From Batrachochytrium dendrobatidis JAM81 (taxonomy: Eukaryota; Chytridiomycota; Chytridiomycetes; Rhizophydiales): 64,000 nucleotides of DNA. The stretch is from contig NW_006281111.1 of the NCBI RefSeq assembly GCF_000203795.2, positions 408,888 to 472,887 on the forward strand, in the 5' to 3' direction. The stretch's first letter is position 1, and each line of letters starts with the position of its first letter. The notes under the pieces are model-generated. The model ran no database searches and was not told where the DNA came from. It saw only the letters and a list, made by a program, of their open reading frames with translations. This document shows, in pieces, positions 1-10,864 of this stretch. A program made the translations under genes and the position numbers.

Positions 1-120
1 AAATCGAATGTAAATGATCATTACGACGCCAGTGAGCTCATAAAGATCGAATAGTTGATCAAGTTGTACTGGATATATCATACACTGAATTATCACAGAT
101 GCATATACAAAGTAAATCAG

Positions 121-285
121 TTATATTGGCTGCATCAATCGATTGGCAACCCAAGTGCTACTACTCCAAACACACCCTTGGAAAGATATCATGCATCTAT
201 TGGAACAGCAATGTTTGATCCAGTTTCAGCCAATGTCACCAGGTTTGTTACTGACATCTTTTCAATTTCAAAAGCTGCACTATAG
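121..285 (+). CDS. Possible terminal exon of an upstream gene (hypothetical, partial)
   Basis: An open frame runs from a plausible acceptor (aatcag at 115-120) to a TAG at 283-285. Its composition is typical of a fungal C-terminus (motifs PSATTPNTPLE and TAMFDPVSANVT), but I recognise no domain. The frame is open further upstream only with non-ATG starts, so it would have to be a last exon. A second coding-like stretch on the same strand, 572-634 (KAASQLLNEGYQ.. ending in TAA), lies inside the neighbouring foldback repeat and could be an alternative or displaced last exon. Little more can be said without transcripts. Confidence 0.25.
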   Translation, partial: LYWLHQSIGNPSATTPNTPLERYHASIGTAMFDPVSANVTRFVTDIFSISKAAL

Positions 286-371
286 TCATCACAATCCGTA
301 TAAATGATGAGTTGACAGATTCTGCATCTATTGCATTAGAGTGGAGAGTAGTGTTAGATATGCCCTGGTAA

Positions 372-1014
372 TATACAAGGTACAACAATACCAGTTTTCT
401 TGACCGATACTCAGTGGTAACCTGATAAAAAGGTGTCAAGTCATGGCTTTCCAATGACAGACAACACTGTACGAGTGTAGATTTTAAAAGACTTTGTGGA
501 TGGTCTTCAATTTGATTAGTGAGTGATATCTTGAATTGATTCGTTTCTTTTTTCTTTCCTCAAAAACAACAAAGGCGGCATCACAACTTTTAAACGAAGG
601 CTACCAAATTAACACTCCAGTCCTACCAGTTTAAAGAACTAAATCGCAGTGGCAAGCTGAGAATAAACGAGATTTCTTGCTTCTGAATGATGTCCAGGAG
701 ACCCCATTTGTTTTCATCCTGCCACTGCGACTTGGCTCTCTGGGTTGGTATGGCTTGAGTGTTGATTTGATAATATTCATCCAAAAGTTGTGCTGCTGCC
801 TTTTTGTTGCTTCAGTATTCATGTACTGTTTTCTCGGAAAAAGAAACGAATCAATTCAAGATATCACTCACTAATCAAATTGAAGACCATCCACAAAGTC
901 TTTTAAAATCTACACTCGTACAGTGTTGTCATTGGAAAGCCATGACTTGACACCTTTTTATCAGGTTACCACTGAGTATCGGTCAAGAAAACTGGTATTG
1001 TTGTACCTTGTATA
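372..1014. repeat. Large foldback (inverted repeat) element
   Basis: The left arm, 372-552, is the reverse complement of the right arm, 838-1014. Reading base by base I see one difference: four extra bases in the left arm near 460 (cagacaacac against caacac). The arms are about 180 bp and enclose about 285 bp of spacer (553-837) with short open frames but no recognisable protein. Arms this identical and this long would fold into a stable cruciform or hairpin. The outer ends do not carry the TIR of the MITE family found elsewhere in the window. It could be a foldback transposon, a recent inverted duplication, or an assembly artefact. Confidence 0.8.
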
Positions 1015-1159
1015 CACTACCTGTCCTGTAACTCTGTATTGGATGGTATTTTCTTTATGGAATGATTTCCCTTGTATGCTATTACCCTGCCAGAAATGGT
1101 GAGTTGTACTATCAAGACAGTTCACGACTTCAAAATACTAGTTACTTCAGCTGTTTTAT

Positions 1160-1557
1160 TTACCGTCGTATTCTCAGAATAGAACTCTTGTATTTATCTT
1201 GCAGTGTATTTTGCTTTGGAGTAAACAATGGCCAAATATTCGATGTTTTCCTACTACAAACCGACTCGAATAAACATTGTCATTCTTCCAGATACAACGT
1301 CCGTCATATAATATATAGTTTTGGCAGAGATTATCTTTAATATGTTCATACATTGCACAACCATCAGATTCATGGATTTCAATCCAGAAATTAGCTCGAC
1401 TGTTTCTAATAAAGCTCTACAAAGACCAATCAACTAAAGAGTTGAATGTTTAGTAAATTTAGCAAGAATTGGCACCAATCATTTTATGAGACTGGCTATT
1501 TATTTTGTATTTTGGCACCCTTACTTAGTGTTCCACTTTACGTGAATACGGCTGCAT
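1160..1557 (+). mobile_element. MITE copy 1 (CAGCCGTATTCACG family)
   Basis: The left end reads taccgtcgtattc and is followed by the family sequence tgtatttatcttgcag. The right end reads ttccactttacgtgaatacg then gctgca, the inverse of the family TIR. The right subterminal part carries the family signature tttggcacccttacttag. About 400 bp, no protein-coding capacity. It ends about 31 bp before the start codon of the gene at 1589, so it may supply promoter or 5'UTR sequence. Confidence 0.7.
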
Positions 1558-1588
1558 TACTTTTATAACCGACTTTACTGGCCAGGTT

Positions 1589-3367
1589 ATGCTCAACGCT
1601 AGTATGGTCGCTATGACATCTGGTTCTCTTCATTCTATGCATTCAGCAATTCACACTAACGATGTCAAAATGGCTTCATTCAAACCGGCCATTCCTAGAA
1701 GCGACTCTTGCTCATCCAATGCTGCTGTAACTGGTTTGAATACTACTATCGACTCTTACAATCAACGACATGCACTGGTATTTGTCGACCCAGATGATTC
1801 AGATACTCCTTATTGGTGGCCTGCAATGGTAAGCTTGCTCACGTCACTGTTGCCAAGAATAGCAACTATGTCATTTGTGACTTTTACTCTGGAATGGTTA
1901 TATCACTATATTTCAAAATATGGATGTATAGTCTTGCTGGATGCTGTTTTTTGATATCAGGACTGAAGTCTGTAGAGTACAAAAGACTTATGACTGCTGT
2001 TAATATCCTACAAATGCAGTCAAGGATTCCAAGGACATTTTTATAAAATGCAGTCATGACTGCACTAGTATAAGCTCACAGGAGTCTTGTTCAATGAGCT
2101 ATCGAGTTTGCATGAGTAGCTTTATTATACAAACTTGCGCCAACTATCCCGACTGCCATTACTCTGATGAATAACCTATACTAACCAATATAATGATTCT
2201 TTACTATTTCCAGGTGGTCCCTCATTCTGAATACAGTCTATTTAAACAAACTATGGGTCCTGATGTTGAGCTACCAGGAGAGGGTCAGTTGCTGGTCTGC
2301 TACTTTGAAGACGGCTCTTTGTAAGTAGCAAATGGTTGGATAATGCAAGATGGTTGGTACACTTTGTTTTCATCAAAGCAACCCCATACTCGACGCTTGT
2401 TGTGTATCTGACAAACTTTTATTTATTGCATGCTTTTGCTCCTTGATTCTGCATAGTTCTGTTGTTTCTGAAACGGACACTCTGCCTTTTGGTCCCGCCT
2501 CACCCCCTTATACTTCATATCTTGCTGGCTCAAGTGCTGCTGAATTCCGCAAGGACAAGGCCGTATTACTAGCAACTGACTATTGGCATTCGGGCACTGT
2601 ACCGTCTTTTTTCACATGGCTTGGGTCTGCACCACTATCTCTTGCTAAACATCAGGTTTCTCCGACTCTGAAACAGCAAAAACCGCAGTCACCATATAAC
2701 TCTGCAGACTCTTCTACTGTCAACGGAACTGCAGCACGGAAGGCCACTTCCACATCAGCTGCAGCTAGCAAGTCAAAGAAACATGTTGCGGGCGGCTCTG
2801 TCCGCCAAGCCATGACTGACAAACCTGCAAAAAAGGTAGAGTTAAGATTGGATATACAACGATCTTGGTCGTCAGTCTATTCTCATGATACCTTTAGCTC
2901 GATAGCAAACGCTAACCCTTTTTAAATACTTGTAGGTAAGACAGGAGAAGAAGATGTCTCTAAAGTCTGTCCAATCGCAGTCATCATCTGTGAATAGCCG
3001 GTCCACACCAGACTCGAAAAATCCTGCATATGCGTCGGTATACTTTACAACTCCAACAGAATCGGACTCTAGATCCCATCAGCGCACACCCCCACTTCTT
3101 TCTGCCGTCACACCTCCTTTACAGAATTTAATCCATCGATCAAGTATGCATATTGAAGCCTCTCCAATGGCTCTTCCTTCTCCAGATAGATCTGTATTGG
3201 AGTTTGAGTCTGATACAAGCACAGCTACACATGCATCACCACCACATAGTAGCGGAGAGCGGGATGGTGTTAGTCACTTGCTGCATGTATCCTCTGTAGC
3301 AAATGCAATGACCATGTGCAAGAAGCGCCGTTGGATAGATCAATACAATGCACAAACACACTTGTGA
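1589..3367 (+). CDS. WWP-domain (PWWP/RBB1NT-like) protein, putative chromatin-associated
   Basis: Four exons: 1589-1828, 2214-2320, 2457-2835 and 2936-3367; all donors are GT, all acceptors AG and all phases agree (about 385 aa). The first ATG after the upstream MITE is taken as start. Exons 1-3 join to give a small beta-type domain at about residues 60-150: ALVFVDPDD, then PYWWPAMVV, then LLVCYFEDGS. The aromatic WWP motif followed about 30 residues later by a hydrophobic strand and an acidic F-x-D-G turn is typical of PWWP and RBB1NT modules that bind nucleosomes or histone tails. The rest is Ser/Thr-rich and disordered with a basic stretch at exon 3's end (AASKSKKHVAG). Chromatin function is inferred from the domain only; the protein is not otherwise recognised. 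Confidence 0.7.
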
Positions 3368-3849
3368 CCTAGCAGATTATTTGTCTGACTACTGTCTGCC
3401 CTGCATCGCTTTGTTGCATCAGCTATTTTATCATTTCTTTCAACTCTACTCAACACCCTCTTGTTTATCTCTTATTCTTTCTTTTTACACACTTGCAAAC
3501 ACATACAATCGACTCTGATCATTTAATCCAGGCCTATCTTTTCCTTATTTTATTCAACAAAGATGCAACTTAACATCATTTCACTGTTACCTGTTTAGCC
3601 TTTTGTTATTTCCTGGTGGGGTTTATTTTTATATTCGAGATTGTGCTTATCTAGCGCAATTTTTGCCTGCTTTTGCTATATTTTTTATAAAAACTGGTAG
3701 ACTAAAAAATACTATAGTCGCTTTAATCTTTTTCACTAGCTCGTATTTAATTTACTACTATTGATGGATTGATTGCTCTGTAATACCAAAGAACTGCATC
3801 ACTGGCCAAGTTGTATTGCTTTACATTAAATTCTGGCGCAAACAAAACA
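3368..3849. other. Convergent 3' intergenic region
   Basis: 482 bp between two convergent genes. It is pyrimidine- and T-rich (runs such as ttctttctttttacacac) and presumably holds both 3'UTRs and polyadenylation signals. I see no gene, repeat copy or structured RNA. Confidence 0.5.
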
Positions 3850-6117
3850 CTACTCAATCTTGGGATTCCAGAATCGCACATTTTGGAGAACAAGACTAGG
3901 TTTTTCTTTAACCTTGCCATTTTCATTGGTGGCCGAATCAAAGCCAATGTCCAAAGGCATGTCGCTTATTTTCATCCTGACTCCATCCCAAGGCCGTATT
4001 GCTCGTGGTTTTTTGTTGGCCGATGTTTGATCAGCAAGTATATCACTTTTGCATAGTAATGGGTCGAAACAACTTTTTTGCTTTTTATCAAAGTTGAGGT
4101 TTACTGAAGCCACCTTTTTTAGACATGACATGTATGCATCGTTTTCTGCAGCCTTGGCGGCAAATAATGAATTCGGTTTAACCCGTCTCTGTTGTTCTAG
4201 AGCATTTGGTTGATCAATATCGCCTAAAATATTCGTGCTGGTTGTATGGATCTTGAATTCGTGCACATACTTTGTTGGGAGAAGTGTTTTTCCAAACTCT
4301 GCCACTGCTGACATTCCCAAATGCGACCATGTCATTTTTGGGCATGCAAGTGGATGTAAACTGTTGGCGGCCAATGCTCTATTTTCAGATATTTGAAAGA
4401 CATCACTGTTTGACGATTGTGTAGTGGAAACGCATTGAATTGAGGCCTCTAATTTGTCTGGTTCAGCTAGACCAGTATCGGTATTTTTTTTTAAAATTCC
4501 GACAAGTGGTGCACAGAAAGCTTGATGCGATCCTATTTCTTGAATTGCTTCATGTATCAGATTAGGTTTGGAAAGAGTAAACTCGCCATCATTTTTGGCA
4601 TAGGCTGTACTATATATGGAAATACTATCCATGAATGGCTCTGATGACACAGAGGGTTCGTTTTCATGATCACCAATACTATTGGGTTGTCCGCTAGTGA
4701 CTCTGCTTGAAGAATTGTAGATCTTCAATGTGGATATCTTGTTTTTAGGTATGGAACTGTGTAGTAGAGTGTTTAGGCTGTCATGGTCTACTGGCAATGG
4801 TGTTATACAATCGTGTTCGATGTTTAAATCTTGGATATTGGCCTTCATACACTCGGGTGATTTTGGCTCATCTGGTGATGTAGGCTCCGTATTTTCTATA
4901 AAAGTTTCCTGCAGGTTATCAGCTAAAAGACTGCTAGATTCAACATCTTTAACATTGGGCTCTATTGATTCAACTATATCTTCAGATTGACTGCTTTGAT
5001 TTTCTTCAACTGTGGTTACATTCAATCCAGCCGACTTGCTACGCCATACCATAGAGTTTGTACCAGAACCTTTTCGATCGGAAGTAAGAGCTATACAAGA
5101 TTGTTTGTAAATACTACCCCTTCTTCCACCAGCTAATCCAGCCATTGTAAGGTCTTCAATGTGCCGCTCGACACGTTCTTGCTCTCTTATTAATTCGCGT
5201 GCTTCATCGTCCATACTGGTATATGATGAGCTTTTGAGAATATATGTATATTTTCCATTTGCATCACCACTGTTTCTGAATTTTTCAAGATTCATTGGTG
5301 AATTGGAGCCACTATGCACAAAAGATGCTCTTCGTTCTGGTGTAAAACAAGACAGTGCAGAAGCGGATACATTTGACAAAGAACGTGAAGATGTCGAGAA
5401 ATGAGAATCCGGTAAAAAATCAGGTTTCCTATCAGCAAACTTGATGCTTTGTTTAAGGATTGCCCAGCCTTTTGGAGTTTTATTATGCTGCGATGAATAT
5501 GGAGATGAGCTATCGTTGGATACATTTGGTTGGAATTCTTCTGGCATGAATTGATTTATGGAGCGGTCTTTTCCGAGCGAGTTTAAGCTATCAAGGTTTA
5601 CATTTATATCAGAAAGCATACCTCCTGTGTGCAGCATGGATGATCTATGCGACGGACTATACTGACTTGATTGATTTGATCGTGACAACCTCGAATCATT
5701 CAGCTGTTCAGCTCCGTTATTTTTAAGATTAGCAACAGATTCGTTGGGTTTTGATGGCTCTGGTGTCTCAAAGCCTAACTTTCCATGCGAAATTCCGTTT
5801 TCGTGATGTTGCAAAGCGATTGGTGTTGGCTCATAATCACTAGACATTCCAAACGCTGATTTCATTATCATATTTCGTTGTCGTACTGCATTGTCTTTCA
5901 TGATCTGCTTTTGAGCAAGTCTATGATGCGATTTAGTGTTGGACACAATGGCGGTTGATAAAGGGGCTGGTGGTGGAATATCTAAAGTATAAGATTGACT
6001 ATATTTTTTCTTAAACTCGAGAAAATCTTGTTCGGTCGCGAACGGTTTTGCTTCGTTCATGAGTTGTGATGTTTGATTTAAATTGGCCATGTTCGATAGT
6101 GATCCTAGAAATTTCAT
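3850..6117 (-). CDS. Large Ser-rich hypothetical protein
   Basis: Single exon of 755 codons from an ATG at 6117 to a TAG at 3850. I do not recognise the family. Most of it is low-complexity, rich in Ser, Asn and charged residues, and predicted disordered. Two segments look more constrained: an N-terminal stretch (about residues 20-45) containing FLEFKKKYSQSYTLDIPPP, and the C-terminal 170 residues containing CPKMTWSHLGMS, LFAAKAAENDAYMSCLKK and RAIRPWDGVRMKISDM. It contains several S/T-P sites that could be phosphorylated. It lies 85 bp downstream of the next gene in the same orientation, which is also a large Ser-rich protein. No transmembrane segment or signal peptide is seen. Function unknown. 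Confidence 0.75.
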   Translation of the reverse strand: MKFLGSLSNMANLNQTSQLMNEAKPFATEQDFLEFKKKYSQSYTLDIPPPAPLSTAIVSNTKSHHRLAQKQIMKDNAVRQRNMIMKSAFGMSSDYEPTPIALQHHENGISHGKLGFETPEPSKPNESVANLKNNGAEQLNDSRLSRSNQSSQYSPSHRSSMLHTGGMLSDINVNLDSLNSLGKDRSINQFMPEEFQPNVSNDSSSPYSSQHNKTPKGWAILKQSIKFADRKPDFLPDSHFSTSSRSLSNVSASALSCFTPERRASFVHSGSNSPMNLEKFRNSGDANGKYTYILKSSSYTSMDDEARELIREQERVERHIEDLTMAGLAGGRRGSIYKQSCIALTSDRKGSGTNSMVWRSKSAGLNVTTVEENQSSQSEDIVESIEPNVKDVESSSLLADNLQETFIENTEPTSPDEPKSPECMKANIQDLNIEHDCITPLPVDHDSLNTLLHSSIPKNKISTLKIYNSSSRVTSGQPNSIGDHENEPSVSSEPFMDSISIYSTAYAKNDGEFTLSKPNLIHEAIQEIGSHQAFCAPLVGILKKNTDTGLAEPDKLEASIQCVSTTQSSNSDVFQISENRALAANSLHPLACPKMTWSHLGMSAVAEFGKTLLPTKYVHEFKIHTTSTNILGDIDQPNALEQQRRVKPNSLFAAKAAENDAYMSCLKKVASVNLNFDKKQKSCFDPLLCKSDILADQTSANKKPRAIRPWDGVRMKISDMPLDIGFDSATNENGKVKEKPSLVLQNVRFWNPKIE

Positions 6118-6202
6118 TTAAACTGTTTTGTTATTTTTGAATCAATAATAGATTTGAATTGATAAAATGATCAACCTATTTGATACGAATGTTTCAAAGT
6201 TT

Positions 6203-8644
6203 TTATATGCATGCTTTTTGAATAAATAGTTGCATTTTCATGATCAAACTACCTTTTACTTTGCTAGTTGGATGTTGTATCTGTGCTATATACTTTGGAT
6301 GATGAAACTGATATTGCTGATTTCGAAGAGCTTTGACATCTAATGCTTGTTTATGATAAAATTTACTTTTGAATAGCCGCGGGCCATGATGGGTAAGCTT
6401 TTTGCTCGAGTCTAAATGTGAAGAATTGCAAACAGCCAATTTGGATGGAGTGTTTGGGTTGAATTCAATCTTGGATGAGTTGGAGTGCAATTTGGAATTA
6501 GTTGGTGCATTAGACAATTTCTGGTGCTTTTCGTGCAAAATTAAACGGTTTGGTCTATTTGCATGAGTACTTTGTGAAATGTTGGAAGTTGATTCCAAAG
6601 CTTGACTAGAAATGCATTCATGCCCAAGGTTTCTATTTTCAAGCTTATTTCCCATTATGGCTCTCATTTCAGTGTTTTCGTGTTGATCCTGGCCTGATAC
6701 AATAATTTTGGAATAACTTTTTTGCTGATTTTGAAATGACCCGTTGCTATTAAGAATGGATTTGGAACTCATCATTGATACCGTAGACGAGTAACGTGTT
6801 GGATGGTATGCCTTTTGTCCATCTATAGTATGCTCGGGATCTTTTACAGACTCGGACACAATACTTGGGTCTTCATATGGTGCTGAAACATTGACATTCG
6901 ATACACATGTAACCTCTTTAGCAGAACAATCATATCTATTGAATGCAAAGCATTCAGTCGCGTTTGGCACTTTGGTCAATGTTGGTGTAGGACGATTTTG
7001 TGACAAGTGTTTATAGGCTTGCTGATGGATTGCCTCGAGACAATCACGTTTCTGACGAATCATCTGATGCATTTGTTCGGATTTTCGTTTCTCTCGAGTG
7101 ATTCTTTTTGTTTCCAGTCTTTCTGACTCGGCTGCAATTTTGACTCGTTGCAAACAAACATATTGATCCATAATTTTCTTTTTTTCTTCCCTTTCATCAT
7201 GTTTGCATTGTGCAATGTATTCAAACAACATGATGGCACGTCGTTCTCGCTTTTTGGTTTCTTCTTGAGTGAATTGGCGTTGGAGACGAATGGGTTGCTT
7301 GTGATCAGCAAAATTTGAAGTAGGTCGGTCTATATTAGAGGTTTGATGGCTTCGTCCTCCACTATATGGAAAGGATTGGCTTGATGATGGCTTTATTTTT
7401 GTCGAGTGGTCTACTTTGGTATGATTATTTGATGGTGGTTTTCCCGCGATAGATGAGGAGTCCACACTTTCTTGTGATCGCTTTTCTTTAGTATGGTTCA
7501 ATATAGACGAAATTGCTGGCCATATACGTTTAGAACTAGTCGATGGGGTAGATTTAGCAGCATCCATATCTATGGGTAAATTTAAGCTATTAGAGGTTTT
7601 TGATTCTTTACACATATCCTCTTCTTTTTTAACTATACCTGATAATGGTAATTCACTTTGAGCAGAAGTTGGCAAAATTTCTTGGCGACTTGGTTTTTTT
7701 TGATTCAATGATTTGGAGTTTGTTTGGTTAATGCAGGACAGCCTTGATTCGGAAAAGCTTTGTGATAGCAACTCTTTACTTGCTAGGTACGACTTTGAAA
7801 AACTCGTGCCAATGGATGCACTACGCTTATACATTTGATGTTTATGAAGCGCAAGAGAATTTAAAGTTGGTATAGCAGGTACTTTGTTGGATTGATTCAT
7901 GGATGAAGTTAGGCTTAATGTATGTACTGTTTGGCAAGATTTCAATGGCTTGGATATGTTTTCAAGTGTATGATGTAGTTGCTCGACTGCATCATTGGAC
8001 CTGTCATTGCATGCATTACCTGATTCTGTAGGCGAAAAAGTCGATTTGGATTTAGGATACGAGTAAGATAATGATTTAGTGCATGCTTCTAATTCGTTGT
8101 CATCGCTATCTGTTTGATTATCTTTAATAATTGATTGCATCCCAGTAGTACTTGATTGGAAAGAGCGATCAGTACTACGTTTTGAATATGGAGTGTCTTG
8201 TATAGTTTTAGACTGGACCGTGTCAAACCCCATTATTGGGAATGCAGTAGCACTAGTTTGTTGCTGCAGTGTATCCACAGCACAAGGATATATGGACACG
8301 ATGGCTGATTCCGATTCGATTTTATCAATACCATATTCACAGCCCAGTTTGATTGGTGGTTTATCAGAATTATATTTATCTTTAAAGTTGGTATCAGAAT
8401 CTTTTTGGTTTGAAGTTTGAGATATATCTGTTTTGCTAGATTTTGCCAAAGTATCAGTACGATTCGATTTATCCTTATCTCGTGTCTATGTAAATCATTA
8501 AAAATTAGCTGGTATTAGAAACTAGTAAATACACTAGAGCAAAAAAGGTTGAATATCGATAGCTGGCTATATCATTTATTTTTATCTTACAATTACTGAA
8601 TCTACTTTGGCTTTATTGGAATGTATGTATGCATCTCTGTCCAT
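6203..8644 (-). CDS. Hypothetical Ser-rich protein with central basic coiled coil
   Basis: Two exons: 8644-8591 (ATG, 18 codons ending before gtaaga) and 8485-6203 (acceptor acatag); 778 aa. The upstream exon is needed because the long frame has no ATG at its 5' end and a stop immediately before the acceptor. Most of the protein is Ser/Lys/Asn-rich and disordered. At about residues 380-470 there is a long charged helix (EETKKRERRAIMLFEYIAQ, then KKKIMDQYVCLQRVKIAAES, then KRITREKRKSEQMHQMI), a strong coiled-coil candidate. No family is recognised. Such proteins are common among cytoskeletal or centrosomal scaffolds, but that is only a guess. It stands head-to-tail with the next Ser-rich gene with only 85 bp between coding regions. 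Confidence 0.7.
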
Positions 8645-8829
8645 AATCTATTTTTAACTTGATTGCGATGAGGAAAGTTGGCGACGCGTCGAAACTCCAG
8701 CTACAGCAAATTGGAACTCGACTCGTTCTAGCAAACAGTTCAATTCAGGTCATTTAACAAAATTAAAAAAAGATTACAATCGTAGATTTTATTTTAGTAT
8801 ACACTGTTCAAGTTAAACAGTCTTAAAAT

Positions 8830-10864
8830 CTATTGGTTATCAGAAGTCTCGGAAAACTGCATTGAAAAATGACGTTGTTTTGAGCTGTCAAAGTGCATTT
8901 CTTGTGTTATAAAGGCAGGCTCTGTACTATAGTAGTCGATAGTATTCTCAGAGTGTGAAGCGGGTTTCATTTCAGATGTAGTTGCCACATGCGTTCGTGA
9001 AGGTTCTGAATGGTAGGATGCGTCATTTGATGGTCGAGAATTGTGTGGATCGTCGATTGAGGTTTGGGCTAAAGAGTTTTTCAAGTCTAAAACTGGCTCT
9101 GTAAGGAAAGGAGCTTGTGGTGGCGGAGTAGATGAACCAGAAAAAGCCTCACGTAGCAACTTGGGCCGTTTATCTGATCGCTTGAGTCTAACAGGAACCG
9201 AATCTGCGTCTCCATTCGAAGTTTGAGAGCTGAAATCGGTATATGACAGATTTGAGCCGTTTCTGCTAGCATGAGCAGCGTAGCTATATATGTGCTCGGA
9301 TTGATTGGCAGGTGCTGGAATTGAGTGATTGAGTTTTTCAAGACGCTGATCACTTAAAGTGGACGATGGACCTGGATACAATGGTGCAAAGGGGTGCATG
9401 GGATGAGTAGGCGTAGAGATACTACCCACTCTATTCAGAGTGGAAGGCTCAAGGAGTGCAGCTTGAAATGAAGCGTCGGAAAATCGCTTATTATTTTGGG
9501 CACCTTTATTAAATAGAGTCTTGGAGTGGTTGCCTCGAGTCATTTCTATATCCAAGGGCATGCATTGATTTTGGTAATGTCTTTGCCGTTCTTTAACTTT
9601 GTTTTTGATTAGAATATAAATGGCACCAAATGCAATCCCAGACATAGCCAGAAATACACCCGTTGCGATTACAGCAGCAGCTCCCGCATCAATTAGTTTA
9701 CCACCATCATATGATGAGCTGCCAGAACCTAGTGCAGTCTTATTGGTGGGCTCATTGACATTGCTATTTGGCGAACTAGGAAATGTGGGCTCGATAGATT
9801 GGCTTTGGCTCGGTTTTGGAGAGTCGGCACTCACTGTTGGAACGGTAGTATTAACAATGGATGGAGTGTATGGCCAAACGTCGATTGGATGTTTGGATTG
9901 ATACTCGCTATTGGCTTTGGTAGGTACGGCAGGGTAATTCATGGTATCTACCGAATTTCCAACAGCACACGAAGGTTGGTTTAGCGGAGCCGGCTTGCTG
10001 TAGCTATCCAGTGATGCGCAGTTTGCTGTACATGTGTTGGATGCGCAAAACCTGTTGGCAAACGTTTGCTGACCCGATGGGGTGAACTGAGTTTTTATCC
10101 AATGAGTAGCGTTTCCGCGAACACAATCTAGACAATATCAATGTATATCGCGTGCTGTTAGATGAACGTAATTGAAAAGGGTTCAATCAAAATCCAGCAA
10201 AAATTGGTATTTGATAATGTACCTTCAAATATGTAGTGAATGGCACCAGAAGTATACGTTCCTTGGCATCCAGCTGTGGAAGCTCCTTGTTTAGTCATAT
10301 CCATAGAGGTGTAGTAAGCGGAAGCCAAAGTGCCAACACCAGGTCTGACCATGACTGCCGCGAGAACATCCCTAAAGAGATCAAGTCCAAGATAGAAAGA
10401 GAAATATGTCAGCAATTTAGGAATATTATGTTAGTGGTCAGATAGTGCAAGACATGTGCTTACGGTGTAAATGGCTTGCTCATGGAAAGTGTATGAAAAT
10501 AATTGCCACAATCAGGTGTAGGCATTTTGGCGATATCCTGTAGCTCGGTGAGAATAGTACAGCTTGTACTAGCGCATGTTGCTGCACTGCATTGATATAT
10601 TTTAACAGTTCCAGTAGGGGTAAACTGATAATACATGTTAACGGTAGGTGTAATTTGAATACAATTAGGCGGTGCACCGATTGCGGTTGCAGGCATAATT
10701 ACATCCATTTCTAGTGAATCTGCTGTAAATCGAAACGCTTCATTTTTACACTGATTTACTGTTACAGTCTGGATCCATTGAGCAGCAACGCTGCTGAACA
10801 TGAGCAATAAATGGACAAGTATTGCTATTGGAAACAGTCGTTCATTCCAAAGTGTATTTTTCAT
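8830..10864 (-). CDS. Secreted/type I membrane protein, Cys-rich ectodomain (paralogue 1 of a pair)
   Basis: Three exons: 10864-10464, 10371-10223 and 10127-8830; 615 aa. The start MKNTLWNER gives an N-terminal signal peptide (LFPIAILVHLLLMFSSVAA) ending near residue 26, just before QWIQTVTV. The ectodomain carries spaced cysteines, including a repeated C-x4-C-x4-C / C-x4-C-x3-C motif (CSAATCASTSC and CASNTCTANC) and two W-I-[QK]-T motifs, so it looks internally duplicated. A Pro/Ser/Thr-rich stalk with N-glycosylation sites follows. One transmembrane helix is at about residues 327-352 (AAAVIATGVFLAMSGIAFGA), then a basic stop-transfer (KNKVKERQRH) and a Ser/Pro-rich cytoplasmic tail of about 260 residues. 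Its paralogue lies head-to-head at 12069-13891 with the same exon phases. Function unknown; a cell-surface or adhesive role is inference. Confidence 0.8.

Noticed and set aside
631..874. Short opposing frames in the foldback spacer
   Set aside because: No recognisable protein, no splice partners; likely chance frames.
6203..8449. Taking 8449 as the start codon of the coiled-coil protein
   Set aside because: The codon there is TTG. A good acceptor lies at 8486-8487 and an ATG-initiated 18-codon exon with a matching donor and phase lies upstream at 8644-8591.
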